The position numbers and the translations under genes were made by a program. Shown one piece after another: positions 22,875-33,647 of a stretch of DNA of 64,000 nucleotides. Below the pieces are notes generated by a model. That model had not been told where the DNA came from and did not search any database. It saw nothing but the letters and a program-made list of their open reading frames with translations. The first letter of the stretch is position 1, and each line of letters opens with the position of its first letter. Origin of the DNA: Bactrocera neohumeralis (lineage: Eukaryota > Arthropoda > Insecta > Diptera > Tephritidae); the NCBI RefSeq assembly GCF_024586455.1, contig NC_065922.1, positions 27,152,089 to 27,216,088 on the forward strand, read 5' to 3'.

Positions 22875-23010
22875 TTCTGTTTCGCAGAACTTTTCTCTCG
22901 AAAACTCGCAACGTCGACTCATCCGAATCGTCCAAGACTCTGCACCATACAGCAGGACGGGAATTATAGACACTTAATTGGTGACTTTTTCTCAAACTTT
23001 GAAATCAAAG
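22875..23010 (-). pseudogene. RTE-like LINE ORF2 C-terminal fragment
   Basis: The minus strand reads TIKCLLFPVLLYGAESWTIR, then SRRCEFSREKFCE. This corresponds to the L-P-V-L-x-Y-G-A-E-x-W-T and F-E-R-K-V-L-R motifs beyond the RT thumb in RTE/craft-type LINEs. I recall the underlying plus-strand words (CACCATACAGCAGGACGGGAATTAT) from a common tephritid LINE. The rest of the element is not visible. Confidence 0.6.
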
Positions 23011-23779
23011 AGAAGAATAAATCAAAATTTTCTATTATTATACCTTATCCTTTTTTCATTTTCGATCAGATTTCTATAAATTTAGTTCTAAAACGAAGAT
23101 ATTTAGCTACAACGCAGAGGTAATCGCCGAACTGGAATGTACTCTAAAAACAAATCGCACTAATTAAATTGTATCAAATAATTAGATTATATCTACAATT
23201 TTTCAGTTTGTCTGTTATTTGGATGACTGTCAGTAAATCAGTCAGATATTACAAACTCCATTTCTTTCGAAACATATAAAAATATTTATGTAGGAGATGC
23301 ATTTCTTAGCGGGCTTATTCCTTTCCTGTTTGAATGGTCTACTGCACTCGGCTGCACTGCTCACTGTTTCAACTTGGTGTTATGAATGCTTCTGCACTCC
23401 TTTGTTTTCCTGCGCTTTCGAAATTTTCAGTACTTCACGCATTCACCGCTTCTGTGCTTACAATGTAAAGAGTGTGACTCTCTGTTTTGCTGGCGAAGAA
23501 TTCAGGCCAACTTTGTGTAACCGTTTGATATTATTAAGTCTTTTATGGATTATAGAACCTTATTTTTGCTTGTCAGAGTTTGAGTTGAGATAAGTTTTGG
23601 CATATTTGTATTTTCAGAAATGTGATCATGTTTACTTATTCTCACAAGAAAAAGTCTAACGGTGGGGTTTTGGCGGTCTAATGTGAAATTATCTGCTAAC
23701 CGAAGTGTTCTGAATTTATTGATTGATGTCATGTGTGGGAAGTGCCGCCGTCTTGTTAAAACCAAATGCCACAGGGATC
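23011..23779. other. Spacer, no gene seen
   Basis: Frames at 23297-23593 (+) and 23550-23765 (-) overlap in opposite sense and have no recognisable features. Confidence 0.4.
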
Positions 23780-23849
23780 ACGAGCTTTAACTTCTGGCAT
23801 CAAGTAGTGGGTTATTATGGCGCGACAACGGTCGCCATTGATGATTACG

Positions 23850-24140
23850 TTCTCACCCGCACCATTTTTGAAGAAATATGAAACGATAATTCCACCGGCC
23901 CACAAACCACACTAAACCGATGTTTTTTTCTAAGTGAAATGACGGCTTTTGAATCTTCTCAGGTTGCTCTTCGTTCCAAATTCTGCAATTTTGCTTGTTT
24001 ACATACCCATTGAGCCACAAATGGGCCTCATTCATGAATAAAATTTGGCCTGAAAACGTCGGATCTTCTTGGATCTTTTCAAGAACCCATAGAGCTGTAT
24101 TTTGTTCGCTTTCAATCTAAGATCTCGACGTAAAATGCGC
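23850..24140 (-). pseudogene. Tc1-like transposase middle part (family D, copy 2), catalytic D to N
   Basis: From the insertion junction: WRILRRDLRLKANKIQL, LYGFLKR, then MNEAHLWLNGYVNKQNCRIW, NEEQPEKIQKPSFHLEKN and a shifted FVGRWNYRFIFLQKW. In the intact family the box is D-E-A-H-F-x-L-x-G-Y-V-N-K-Q-N; here the first catalytic aspartate is asparagine. The last ~60 codons form one open frame. Sequence left of 23850 no longer follows the family. Confidence 0.8.
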
Positions 24141-24526
24141 CAAGTCGTCCGGGGGGGCCACATCTGGGCTGTAGGGCGGCTGCGGTGTATGCCGAGGCCT
24201 TGTCGTGGTGCAACTTCCAGTTGGCTGCGATGTCGTGTCGGTCCCGATTCACCCTTCGTTTGAGTCTCTTGAGAACTTCCTCGTAAAACTTGGCGTTGAC
24301 GGTTTGTCCAGAAGGAACAAATTCATAGTGGACGATGTCTTTGATGTCAAAAAATATAATAAGTCAGCGATCTTTTCCTGACCCTCCAAAAAGACCTGGT
24401 GCCACCGAAACACACCACTTCTTGCTAAAGCAACATTTGGGTAAGCCTGCTTGATCATATCAAACGGCTCCGAAGTACAGTCGCGGTGGAAGAAAATCAG
24501 TCCTATTACTTTCCGGATAAACCTTG
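24140..24526 (-). pseudogene. Nested mariner relic (family C) with internal deletion
   Basis: The right end, reverse complemented, reads ACAAGGTTTATCCGGAAAGT then AATAGGACTGATTTTCTTCC, matching the family C end at 9789. The minus-strand frame has YPNVALARSGVFRWHQVFLE and GQEKIADL (HTH end), then joins to FFDIK-like and IVHYEFVPSGQTVNAKFYEE, LKRRVNRDRHDIAANWKL and HHDKASAYTA, where the second catalytic box HDNAPAHT is decayed. PPYSPDV follows before an abrupt end against the host Tc1-like sequence at about 24140. The GDE box is deleted. Confidence 0.8.
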
Positions 24527-24539
24527 TATATTTTCTTCA

Positions 24540-24720
24540 CTGCGTGCTGGACGTAGTCTATTCGGTCAAATATTATCCAATAATGGATAATAGATTATGC
24601 AGATTATGTTGACCATAAGTTAAGCGAAGCGCGAAACACATTCCTTACAGAATGTAAATGAAAATTCAGTTGAATGATTTGTAAATATTGTTCAGGCTTA
24701 ATTTTTTCCAGGATGAAATG
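24540..24720 (-). pseudogene. Tc1-like transposase N-terminal part (family D, copy 2)
   Basis: Reading minus from about 24717: W-K-K then KPEQ-like and YLQIIQLNF with shifts, followed by CKECVSRFA in one frame (SVKNVFRALR-like in the intact family) and LTYGQHNLHN. This corresponds to the first ~45 residues of family D (E-K-x-K-P-E-Q-x-L-Q-I-I-Q then S-V-K-N-V-F-R-A-L-R-x-x-Y-G-Q-H-N). It is broken by several frameshifts. Confidence 0.55.
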
Positions 24721-24929
24721 CCATACAATACTGAACAAATATAGCATGACAGCTTGATATGACTCACGTGTGATCTGTCAATAAAGGGCTACTGAAAAAA
24801 GGGTTATCTCCTCCTCTATCGAATCGTCCGCTGGAAGATGTTGGGTCTTGAACTTTACTCGTGCCCAACATTTTGACAAGTTGTGAATTCTATCCTTAAT
24901 GGAACTGCGCTGGTTTAACGGTCAAGAAT

Positions 24930-25560
24930 GAACTATAGCAATTTTTGATGCCGTGTTCTGATGGAAACCGTATTCCAGTAAGGGACTATGTCTGGGCTAG
25001 GGGGTGGGTTAGCAAACTCCCAGCCGCTGTTTTTCAAATATTTTTTGACCGGTCTTGCAACACGAGACCGCGCATTCTCATGATGACAACTATTATCTCG
25101 TAACTAGTCGCGAATTCGCGGCATTTTCTGACAATCGCTCGATTCAATGTGAACTGGTTTTGTGGTTAGTTTTCCCATTTATGGTGACAGGCAGTTTAAG
25201 AAGCTCTTGGTACAGCACGCCCTTCTGATCTCACCACATACGGTGCATTAACTTAGTATCAATAATATTCGGTTTTGTTGTTGATTTGACTAGTTGGACA
25301 GGTTTCTCATATGATTTCTTGCATTTAGGGTTGTCGTAATGGATCCATTTTTCATCGCCAGTCACAGTCCGATGCTGAAACAACTGTTTTTTGTAAATAC
25401 TTATGCAACGTCTCATGACTTCTATTCATATCGCACACAATTTTCTTCCTTCTTAATGAATCCGACTGCTTTGACTGCCTGAGTTCCTCCCAAACTTTTT
25501 GCGTACTCTTCTTATGTTTTGAAACAATCTTCAGCGAGTAATGCTTCCAGTTTCTCATAA
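24930..25560 (-). pseudogene. Mariner transposase relic (GDEKWIHYDNPK type)
   Basis: On the minus strand: MRNWKHYSLKIVSKHKKS, KVWEELRQSKQ, SLRRKKIVCDMNRSHETLHK, QLFQHRTVTGDEKWIHYDNP with the first catalytic aspartate, STTKPNIIDTKLMHRMW, WDQKGVLYQELLKL-like with a shift, TLNRAIVRKCREFAT, HENARSRVARPVKKYLKNSG and EFANPPPSPDIV. The second catalytic aspartate (usually HDNARPHVA) reads HENA, a D-to-E change. The boxes resemble mori/DD37D-type mariners; the exact subfamily is uncertain. Several stops; no terminal repeats identified. Confidence 0.75.
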
Positions 25561-27544
25561 TATGATAGTATACTATATACCTATGATAATTTTACCAGCG
25601 TTCTAAGAAGCCATTGCTTATCAGCTACCGATGCATAGATGCACAGATCTGAGGACAGCGTTCCATCGCAAATAAGTAAGTTTTCATTTAAAATACCCTT
25701 ACCAAATGTTTGAAACTTTCATCCCAGCTAGCGGACTTCCTTTGCTAGTATCCTAGTCAGTACACAGACACGTTCAGCGCGATCTTGTATAAAAAAATTG
25801 TTTTGTTTTTCAAAAGACTTGCCCTCTAAAGTATCTACAATATTTGGCGGATCAGCATCGCAATTTTAAGTGCATCCTTCAACTGCGTTTTTAGGTTAAG
25901 CTCTTGTTAAGCTAAAAGCATACTCACTTTGGATAAACTTAAAGAGTAACTGGCGCCATCTTACCTTTCAAAATTCTTAAGACAATTTCAATTAGAACCC
26001 AAATAAACATTAAGTGCACGCACAAAAATAAATACTTATGAAGTAATTTTCAAATTCACTGAGTTAGAAATACTTTTGAATCCTTTCTTAATACAAAATG
26101 CAGACAATCTTAGTTTTGATTCAATGGAAAGTACGCTAGATAAACTTTCAACAGCTTTTTGGAATGACAAGCCCTTAAAATAGGCATAACGGTAAATGCA
26201 AAAATGCATGAAATAATTAAATCCATTCTAAGATAAAATATTTGAGGCGGAAATGAAAGTGACCGAAGAGGAAAGCACCAAATCATCGTTGATTATAATT
26301 TTGGGCGGCCCTTGATGAAGTCGTAGTCGTTGAAATAAAAGCTTTACAGCTGACGTAACGTGTCAATCAAGTTGTTTGTCATTCACAAGCAAAATCATAA
26401 TAGAAGACAATGCGTTAGTAGAAAACAGCCTTAAAACAATTAATAAATGTCAGCTTAGTTGAAAGCTTCAGGCAGCGCTGCTGAGTGCTTTGGCTGGAGG
26501 CTTAGGCTGCTCACCCACCATAGATATGGCTGCTATATTGTTATTGTTATTGCTTCAATTTAGTTTTGATTATTATTATTTGTTATTGCCAGCAATGTGA
26601 TTCAATTACACAAAATACTCATTTTACCGTTATTTAAACAGCTGCCATGCAGTGGCAATCAGCTGATGTATTTCAAATAAATTCCGTTTGCTTTGTAAGG
26701 CTTGATGCTGACACACGACCTACACATATTTTGTAAATATACCTTTTGCCTACCCTTGCATCCCGTATCCCTCTCATCCATTGCGTCTTATATCCATTTA
26801 TAGACGCATTTATTTGCTTTTGATTGAGCGCCATCATTTCGTTTTGATATGAATTTCAATGTCGGTTGGTATTAAAGTTATTGCTTCCCTGAAGCGACAG
26901 AAGCCTCAGCAATAATGCATTGACTTTTACTGCAGACAGTTGCGCTGCTATTACTTTTATATATGTCTGTATGTATGTAGCATATGCTTGGAGAAGCTTC
27001 ATAGTTATAGTGATGACATCTGCAGTGACAGTTTATGGATTTTCAATTTCAATTCATTTTAATTAAGACATAAATACAGAGGTTATATACTAACAAAAAA
27101 TACTGCTTTACGTACAGATATATGCATAGATTTGGTTTTCAAACTGTGAAACTTCACTTGATAAAACTGTGACAGAGTAAAATAGAATTATGCTCCAAAG
27201 CTTTGTCTGCTGAGAGAAATAGCTCCTGATTAGGCAACGCTAGTGCCAAGTCACTGAAAAAGAGTCAGACCTCGTATATACTGGATCATAAGACCCTTAC
27301 AAATCGACTTAGCACTCTGAGCCTGTCACAAATTTGTAGATACAGCTAAAATGCTAATTTCTGCTATGTCTTCTCGTTCGCCGAAGGTAAGACTACCGAA
27401 ATGTTTCAACCTCAGGGGGGCCCCTCAGGCTAGCTCATCGGATTTGCCACATATCTAAAAGAGTCTAATGATGAAATAGTTTGAAGCTATTTCAAGTAAG
27501 GTCAGACACCACTTGATTAGCCTTAAGTGCTCTGCTGTGGGATT
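25561..27544. other. Long spacer, no gene recognised
   Basis: AT-rich with a slightly GC-richer, apparently single-copy part near 26450-26900. No domains, terminal repeats or RNA genes seen. Confidence 0.4.
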
Positions 27545-27645
27545 GAATACCCTTCTTCTTCTTCATTGGCATAGACACCGCTTACGCGGTTATTGCCGAG
27601 TTTATAACACCGCGAGGCTGTTTTGAACTATTCATCGGGAGTATT
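27545..27645 (-). repeat. Fragment of an RTE-like LINE
   Basis: The words CTTCTTCTTCATTGGCATAG, ACACCGCTTACGCGGTTATT and GCCGAGTTTATAACACCGCG correspond to a 3' sequence I recall as common in tephritid RTE-like LINEs, the same type as 54549-54965 and 22875-23010. Recognition is from memory, without alignment. Confidence 0.45.
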
Positions 27646-27729
27646 TTTCACGTAGCCGGTCCCAAACTCAACTCATGACCCTGGGAAGAGATCATTCACC
27701 TTCAAACCTTCAAATTATTACTTGGTCTA

Positions 27730-28660
27730 AGACCGGAAGTAGTGAGCTGCTTGAGCCATAAAAGAATCGTTTTTGGCCACTCCCAAGTGAATGGCGATCA
27801 GGGAACTTTCCTCACTTGCCTTAACTTCTACATATGGCCCCAACCTCCTGGATTGAATACTCACTTCTATGAAAGAGGACACACTACGCAGCAGTCTACT
27901 GCCCCCTTGATAGCAGCTACTTCTGCCTGAAAAAAAACTATAGGGATCCGGTAACTGTGCCTCTTCTGCAGCGACTTCTTCTCATCCACAACTTCTTCGT
28001 GGGTATGTGAGCTGAGAAAAAGCTGCCACGAGTGGCTTATGCGATACGATGATCCAAGTTTTCAGGATTGCAGTTAAAGGAGAAGATAATTTTATCATGC
28101 CCTTGTTCGGGCCCCTTAAAACCTAGCTTCATTGAGTCATAGAACTCACTTCGGAATAATACCCCTGCTTCAATATCTACGGGTGCTATGTTTAAATGCC
28201 ATTAAGTGTCATTGTTGGTGTAGTCCCCATTGCACCGAAGATGCCGATAAGAGCCGCTCTTTGGACACGTTGAAGCATTTCAGCAAACGTAGCCTTTTGA
28301 AGCGTTCTCCACTAGATGAATCCACCGTAGAACATTGAATACGGCTCCGGGGAGCCAAAAACTACTTTAGGTGAGAGTCCCCTCCTTTTCCCTATAGCTC
28401 CTCTACAGCGATGCCTATCTTACTCTATCTTCAACATTGGTCAACTGGTATTTTGTACCACATGGTAATTACGACAACTTCAGTTTTACTTGGGTTGGCG
28501 CTAAGCTGGTTCTATTTGTCCGGTTAGACGCTGAGGTTAGGTCGTAGACAGTGCTTAGAAATTTTCCTTTACCATAAGAGCAACGTCGTCAGTGTAGGCT
28601 GTCACCCGAAAATCCCCGCTCCGTTCGCTGCAATCGTTCTGTCTGTGAGGATTCAGACTT
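27730..28660 (-). pseudogene. LINE ORF2 relic: RT end through RNase H (R1/LOA-like)
   Basis: Read on the minus strand: VTAYTDDVALMVKENF with the intact YxDD catalytic box at 28585-28596, a decayed linker, KATFAEMLQRVQRAALIGIF and GAMGTTPTMTLNGI (the R-x-A-L-x-x-I-T-G-A-x-R-T-T-P-T-x-A-L segment after RT), and further on EVAAIKGAVDCC, the RNase H block with the glutamate. The order RT, thumb, RNase H agrees with R1/LOA-type elements. Stops and frameshifts are frequent. It is the longest continuous LINE remnant in the window. Confidence 0.75.
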
Positions 28661-31154
28661 GGCCCTAGATGTGACCATGTTATATCAGATTTTACTGAAT
28701 CAGCTTCTTCTTTACAAGTATTAAAGGACTGTTCAGTGGATCGACCGAACAGAGATCTGGGTCACAGCAGGGAAACTTCAGTGATACTCCAGTGTCTGCT
28801 CATAATTAATATGTTTTCCACCGTGCTATCAGTTATCAGATCAGACCATAACCAGAGATAAACCTTTACCCAGAAACACTTAATCGCCAATTTCGACGTC
28901 GTCTATCAGCAGTCAAGCCATAAATAGTAACTGCAAGCAGTTGTAACCCGAAAGTCGGAAATGCTACTACGAAAGCACATAAAACAAAAATGCGAAAACA
29001 GTGTGGATTCTCCACCTGCGTCGCAAAATGTCTTGTGTCCTCAGCTAAAATCACTCACTTTCTTTAATCACCCATCGAGCTTCTCTTCTTCAATGCGCGA
29101 ACAATAAGCACTGTCAGTGACAGCAATAAAAGTCCTTGATGAATGAAAGACGGACAGTGACGGAGAAGACTGCGATAAGTGTCACGCCTATCGACGGTGC
29201 CACGGTGCTGTTGAATGACCGATACATATAAGCTTATAGGTCGCTGACCTTAAGAGCCATGCGAGCATTCAATAATAACTTGATTTATATGTATGTGTGT
29301 ATGTGGAAATATCGTTACATGAGCGCATGAGTAAGAGAATACCAAGTGCTTCGTATCGAGTGTAATTCAATTAAAAAGTATCATGTGTGTAATGTCAATT
29401 TGTTGCCAGAGATTTCCCAAGTTGATCTTAAGAAGAAAACGGTGAATGGAATGTGCCGGAAGTAAGGAATGAGAATTTTTCTTTATAATTTAATGACAGT
29501 GGTTTCAGAATGTAACCGTATATTCTATGCATTTAGAAAGTGAGTACTACTTGGTGATTCGAATTTGAGATAAGAGTCCCCCTGAAGGAATAACTAATCC
29601 AGTCATTTAGCTCAATCTATTTTGCTAGCTACATCTAGCGATTTTTTCTGGAAACGGCCGCATCCAAACATACAATGACAAACCTCTGAAAGCATTTCGG
29701 CAATGAATTAGCTACTCTAATATCCCATTCACTTGTCGGCTTGTAGTTTATAGCCCCACTGTTTATCAAGCAACTAGCAGAAGATTTAAGCACCAATTAT
29801 AAGTGCCTCCTAAACCTCTGCTGTACACATTTTTTTTCTTCTCTTCTCCTTTTTTTCTTCACTTTCTGATGCGTGAGTGTTTAATTTTTAATGTCGAAAT
29901 AAATTGAAGAACAAATAATATGATGCGTGTGTTCTAAGCATACACACAAGTCTGTTTAAATACATAACAAGTACAAGCAGCTTTGAAGTCACAGTTGCAA
30001 AATATACTTATTTATATTTATGAGCTTGATATGACCGTAAGACGATATTTTAAAGTGTCTTGTGCGGATTTCTATACACTTAAGCTTCCGCTTTCTATTT
30101 GATTACAGCTAAAAACGTTTGAGTAAAGCGGCTTTGATATTTTGGGAGCATATTGAAGCTCCCAAGCCAAGACTTTAGATAAATGGCTTTTTTGCCTTAT
30201 CTGTCTAAAGTTACCTCAATAATTTTTGTTTGTAATATTTTTATTTGAGGATTTTGATATTATATATCATTAGCAGTGATTGTTTTATTAGACATTAGAG
30301 TGTGATAATATCTGAGACAAATGCAATAAATTGACTTTTTCAAATAGAAAAAAATTAACAAAAATTATAACAACTAAACTGGATAGTTTTTCTATTGGTT
30401 TCTTAAGTTATTTGTTTTTTTTTACAGGACTTAACATTCTTTTCACAGCATTGCTGCAGTCTTTTAATATCTATGTCAATGCCTTCGTATGTCGCATACA
30501 GTTCATCAAGTTGCACTCATATGTCAGTTCACTGCGAAATGGATTGCGGTAGGTAGGCGAAGGTGTAGCTTCAATCATGACAAAACTGATACATATAGAG
30601 CAGATCAAGAGTCCGTCAGTCAGTAGATGGCTCCTAGAGGAAGTTTTGAGTTAGGAGTAGATTGTGTTTATCGGATTAAACTTCCGCCCTCCGACTTTCG
30701 ATGCTTCTCCCAAATTAATTAAAAAGATACGGTTATGTCAGTACACGAAACTTTTTTCTTCGTTTGATAAAAATGGTGCTTTCTTCCTTTTCCGTTCTTT
30801 TTCTTTAAGGGGTTATGTACACTTAGAAGGCCTGAAAAAAGCAAATTTTCCCGAATTTTTTCTGAAAACTTAAATTTATTGATACAAAAATTTATTCATA
30901 TTATGATATGTTTGAAAATAAGATATTTCAGGATTGATCGAAGGCCCACAACTTCGCTAATATTTTTGGATATTATTGATAGTCAATAATAAAATATAAA
31001 CATCACTTGTAGACTTCCAATACTAAAATTATGTGCATACAATTTATCTTTAGAGAACAATATTACTTTCAATTCGCGATTAGCATTCTTTCGATGACAT
31101 TAAAGACTTAGTTCTTTTGATAAGGAAATCGGATATCTTTGATTAAGTAACAGT
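28661..31154. other. Long AT-rich spacer with two adjacent hairpins
   Basis: No genes or transposon protein remnants recognised. Frames at 28866-29054, 30331-30552 and 30664-30873 are incidental. Two neighbouring inverted repeats are listed separately at 30142-30211. Confidence 0.4.
30142..30211. repeat. Two adjacent inverted repeats (hairpins)
   Basis: TTGGGAGC at 30142-30149 pairs exactly with GCTCCCAA at 30158-30165 across an 8-base loop. ACTTTAGATAA at 30172-30182 pairs with TTATCTGTCTAAAGT at 30197-30211 with a small bulge. No flanking U-run or known RNA family is seen. Confidence 0.5.
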
Positions 31155-31159
31155 TCAGG

Positions 31160-31765
31160 CTGAAAAATGTTTGGCTTTCCATAGTAAAACAATTTTTTGG
31201 GAAAATTCGTTGATACCGTAATTACAGCGACCCCCTAACTTTCCTATACCATTCTGATGGTACAACTTGGCCTTTCCTTCAAAATAGGCCTCAGTTTCGG
31301 CGATCACCTCTTCATTCGACGAAAATTTCTTCTCAGCAAACATTATCAAAGGTTGACGCGAAAACTCGGATTTATTACGCTTGAACATCGCCAAACGCTG
31401 CTCCAAATCATCAAATTGTCCTTGTTTTTGATCAAAAGTGGTCACTTTGTACAGAGCTTTCTCATACGCAAATTTTCGTGAATGTTATGATGTTCTCGAA
31501 CAACTTCACTTTAAGGTATTCTAAAACTATTTTCTGACCTTTTTTTGATGGTTGGTAACAACATATTTTGATCGTTTGCTGCGTTCACCGTCTTCTGTGC
31601 TCATTTCATCACTCCTAAACTTAGCATACCAATCCATGATGGTGGATTTCACTGGTGTAGAGTCCAACTAATGTTGATTAATCTAAACCGTGGCTGCAAC
31701 AGTATTTTTTGCCTCAAAAAGCAACGCGTTATTAACACACAAAATACCTTTTTATCCATTTTTTT
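31160..31765 (-). pseudogene. Mariner transposase (family B), catalytic domain deleted
   Basis: Start region MDKKVFCVLITRCFLRQK is in frame on the minus strand near 31760, followed by shifted text equivalent to STIMDWYAKFRSDEMSTED. Then come VTTFDQKQGQFDDLEQRLAM and FKRNKSEFSRQ, which pass straight into FSSNEEVIAETEAYFEGKAK and LYHQNGIGKLGGRCNYG, the extreme C-terminus of this mariner type. All three catalytic aspartates are therefore missing. Compared with the 3014 relic, the DETW block that follows FKRN is absent. About 96 codons remain open at 31155-31445. Confidence 0.8.
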
Positions 31766-31802
31766 CACAATAACAAAAGTTGCTGCAGTCAAAATGATAT
31801 TT

Positions 31803-32332
31803 TGAATAGTCGAAAAAGTCTTTTCGTATTTTGTCAATAGATGTAGTTGCAGTAGTAAATCTCCAGTGCCACCAATCACATTGTTGTTGCTACCATATAG
31901 TGTTGGAAAAGTGAGATCTTAAGCTTCATTTAACCAAAAACAAATTAAATTCGGAGAAGTTGAAAAAAAAGTTACAGCTGTTCAAAAATGAGTGAAAATA
32001 ATGAAGAAATTCGCTTTGTTTTGAAATTTTTCTATAAAAAAGGTAAAAATGCCACGCAAGCCACCAATAAAATTTGTGAAGTTTACGGAGACGATGCTGT
32101 AGTAGTTCGTGTAGCACAACAATGGTTCGCTCGCTTCCCTTCTGGAGATTTCGAAATTTCGATTTGAATTGACGAAAGCTTTACACTGATGAAATAATGT
32201 CTCTAGCAGAAAAAACGGCAAAAGGTGGTCGACCAAAATTATACATATTTAGTTATTTATTTATTAGTATAAATATAAAAAAATAAGTTGAAGTTTGATT
32301 AGAAATACGAAAAGACTTTTTCGACTATCCAG
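31803..32332 (+). mobile_element. Mariner deletion derivative, family E copy 1 (530 bp)
   Basis: Terminal inverted repeats: TAGTCGAAAAAGTCTTTTCG then TATTT on the left, and AAATACGAAAAGACTTTTTC then GACTA on the right. The interior keeps a short intact DNA-binding ORF and the last few codons' worth of the transposase gene, with the catalytic part missing. The element is nested in the 5' untranslated region of a family B mariner. A sister copy with the same deletion lies at 44926-45437. Confidence 0.85.
31988..32167 (+). CDS. Mariner HTH-only ORF, 59 residues (family E)
   Basis: An intact frame begins MSENNEEIRFVLKFFYKKGK, continues NATQATNKICEVYGDD and VRVAQQWFARFPSGDF, and stops TGA just after DFEISI. 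This is the first half of a mariner transposase: a helix-turn-helix that binds terminal repeats, ending with the W-F-x-R-F-x-S-G-x-F block. The catalytic domain is absent because of the element's internal deletion. The sister ORF at 45089-45268 has the same start, length and stop region. If expressed it could bind the element's ends without cutting; that is inference. Open but of unknown use, and possibly merely not yet decayed. Confidence 0.5.
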   Translation: MSENNEEIRFVLKFFYKKGKNATQATNKICEVYGDDAVVVRVAQQWFARFPSGDFEISI

Positions 32333-33237
32333 TAATTGGCAAACAAATATTTCTACAGCTGTCATATTTATACAAACGCCTCTTGTACGTCAGAGCTAAC
32401 TAAAAATCATATGAATTTAATTCTAGTAGCGTCATCTAAGCGTCAGGCCGATTACTTTTCAAGTGACTGAATTATCTTAGCTTTGGTCCAGCTTATTGTC
32501 AGCATTCCCTGAAAATATTCTCCTTACTTTTTATAATGATGCCGGAATCCAGCATTTGCTGTATGTTATCAACTATTACTATTTCACTTTCTTTCCATTA
32601 AATGTACATACATATATATGTGCGATTTTATGTTGCGATTTATGGACCCGTTTTAGCATAGATCTTTGACAGGGTGACTGCAACAGATAATTATCCTTCA
32701 ACACTTTCACATAATTTTCCACTTCAGACTAAAGCCAGCGCACATACTTGTACACACAAGAAGGGAGGGGGGCGCACACATAATAAAAAGGTGTTTTGCA
32801 ATGCAAAGGCGTCTGCTGCGAGTGTTTGTGCGCGAGAGCGTGTATTGGTACTCAGGCACAACACTTTACCTTGGCGCTGGTATTACCAACATTATGACTA
32901 ATTTCGAAAACTTATAAACCTAATGACATTCACTCAACCACTTCACACATAAAAGCTAATACAACGCGCCACACACACACACACATACAAACACAAACAT
33001 TCAAATAAACGTTTGTAACTAAGTAGGGGGGTGTTGATCACACATACAGGCGGTGGTGGGTAAATAGAAGCATGGAAGATGTGTGCACAGAAAATCAGCA
33101 GCAAAAGCAGCATATATGTACACGCCGCAGCCACACCCACACCAACGCCCACAGCGTGGCAGCAACGCCGGCAACACAACTCACTCGAGAGCTAATATAT
33201 ATGCTGTTGAACATGCAAATATATGTATGTAGCTGAG

Positions 33238-33254
33238 AGTGTGTGTGTGTGTGT
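33238..33254 (+). repeat. (GT)8 microsatellite
   Basis: AGTGTGTGTGTGTGTGTT, a run of eight GT units. Confidence 0.95.
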
Positions 33255-33647
33255 TGATAATCATGTAAGTGCGCTTTGCGAGTGGCAAAAGTGCGCAGAA
33301 ATGCTTTTGCGCTGCCACATGTGTGTATATGTGTGTGTGTTCGTTTGAGTATTAGTATGCGCCAAGCTAAAGCCATAATGCAACCCTGCTTCATGCGTTT
33401 CGCCAACTAAATTGCCTTTAAAATGCAAATTGCAGTGAAAGTAGCACACAAAGAAGGTCGACGAAGGAGGATGCAGGCAAGGCGGGCGGGGAAGCGGCTT
33501 GCACGCATGCACAAAAGTAAATACTTACCGTTATGCTGCTGTGAATTTGCGCTTGTATTAGTGCATTTCGAATGTAATCAGCTGACCCCCGAGTGTTAAG
33601 CGGCGTGGAGGGGGAGATGAGATGCCGTTGCTGGCGGTTAAGCGTTG

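Larger units (their letters stand above)
23780..24800 (-). mobile_element. Tc1-like element (family D, copy 2) split by a nested mariner
   Basis: Two minus-strand parts of one transposase lie on either side of a mariner relic. The N-terminal part is at 24540-24720 and the DEAH-region part at 23850-24140, with the mariner at 24140-24526 between them. The order and strand of the two outer parts fit a single element interrupted by an insertion. The C-terminal PPRSCDL part is not visible on the left, so that end is truncated. Confidence 0.7.
31155..32465 (-). mobile_element. Mariner family B copy, internally deleted and interrupted by family E
   Basis: The right end on the minus strand (CACTTGAAAAGTAATCGGCC, near 32465) and the 5' untranslated words (AAATCATATG, CAGTTAG) match the 5' end of the 2833 relic. 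The left end near 31155 has GGCTGAAAAATGTTTGGC, a decayed terminal repeat. A 530-bp family E element (31803-32332) sits in its 5' untranslated region, so family E inserted after family B. Confidence 0.7.
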
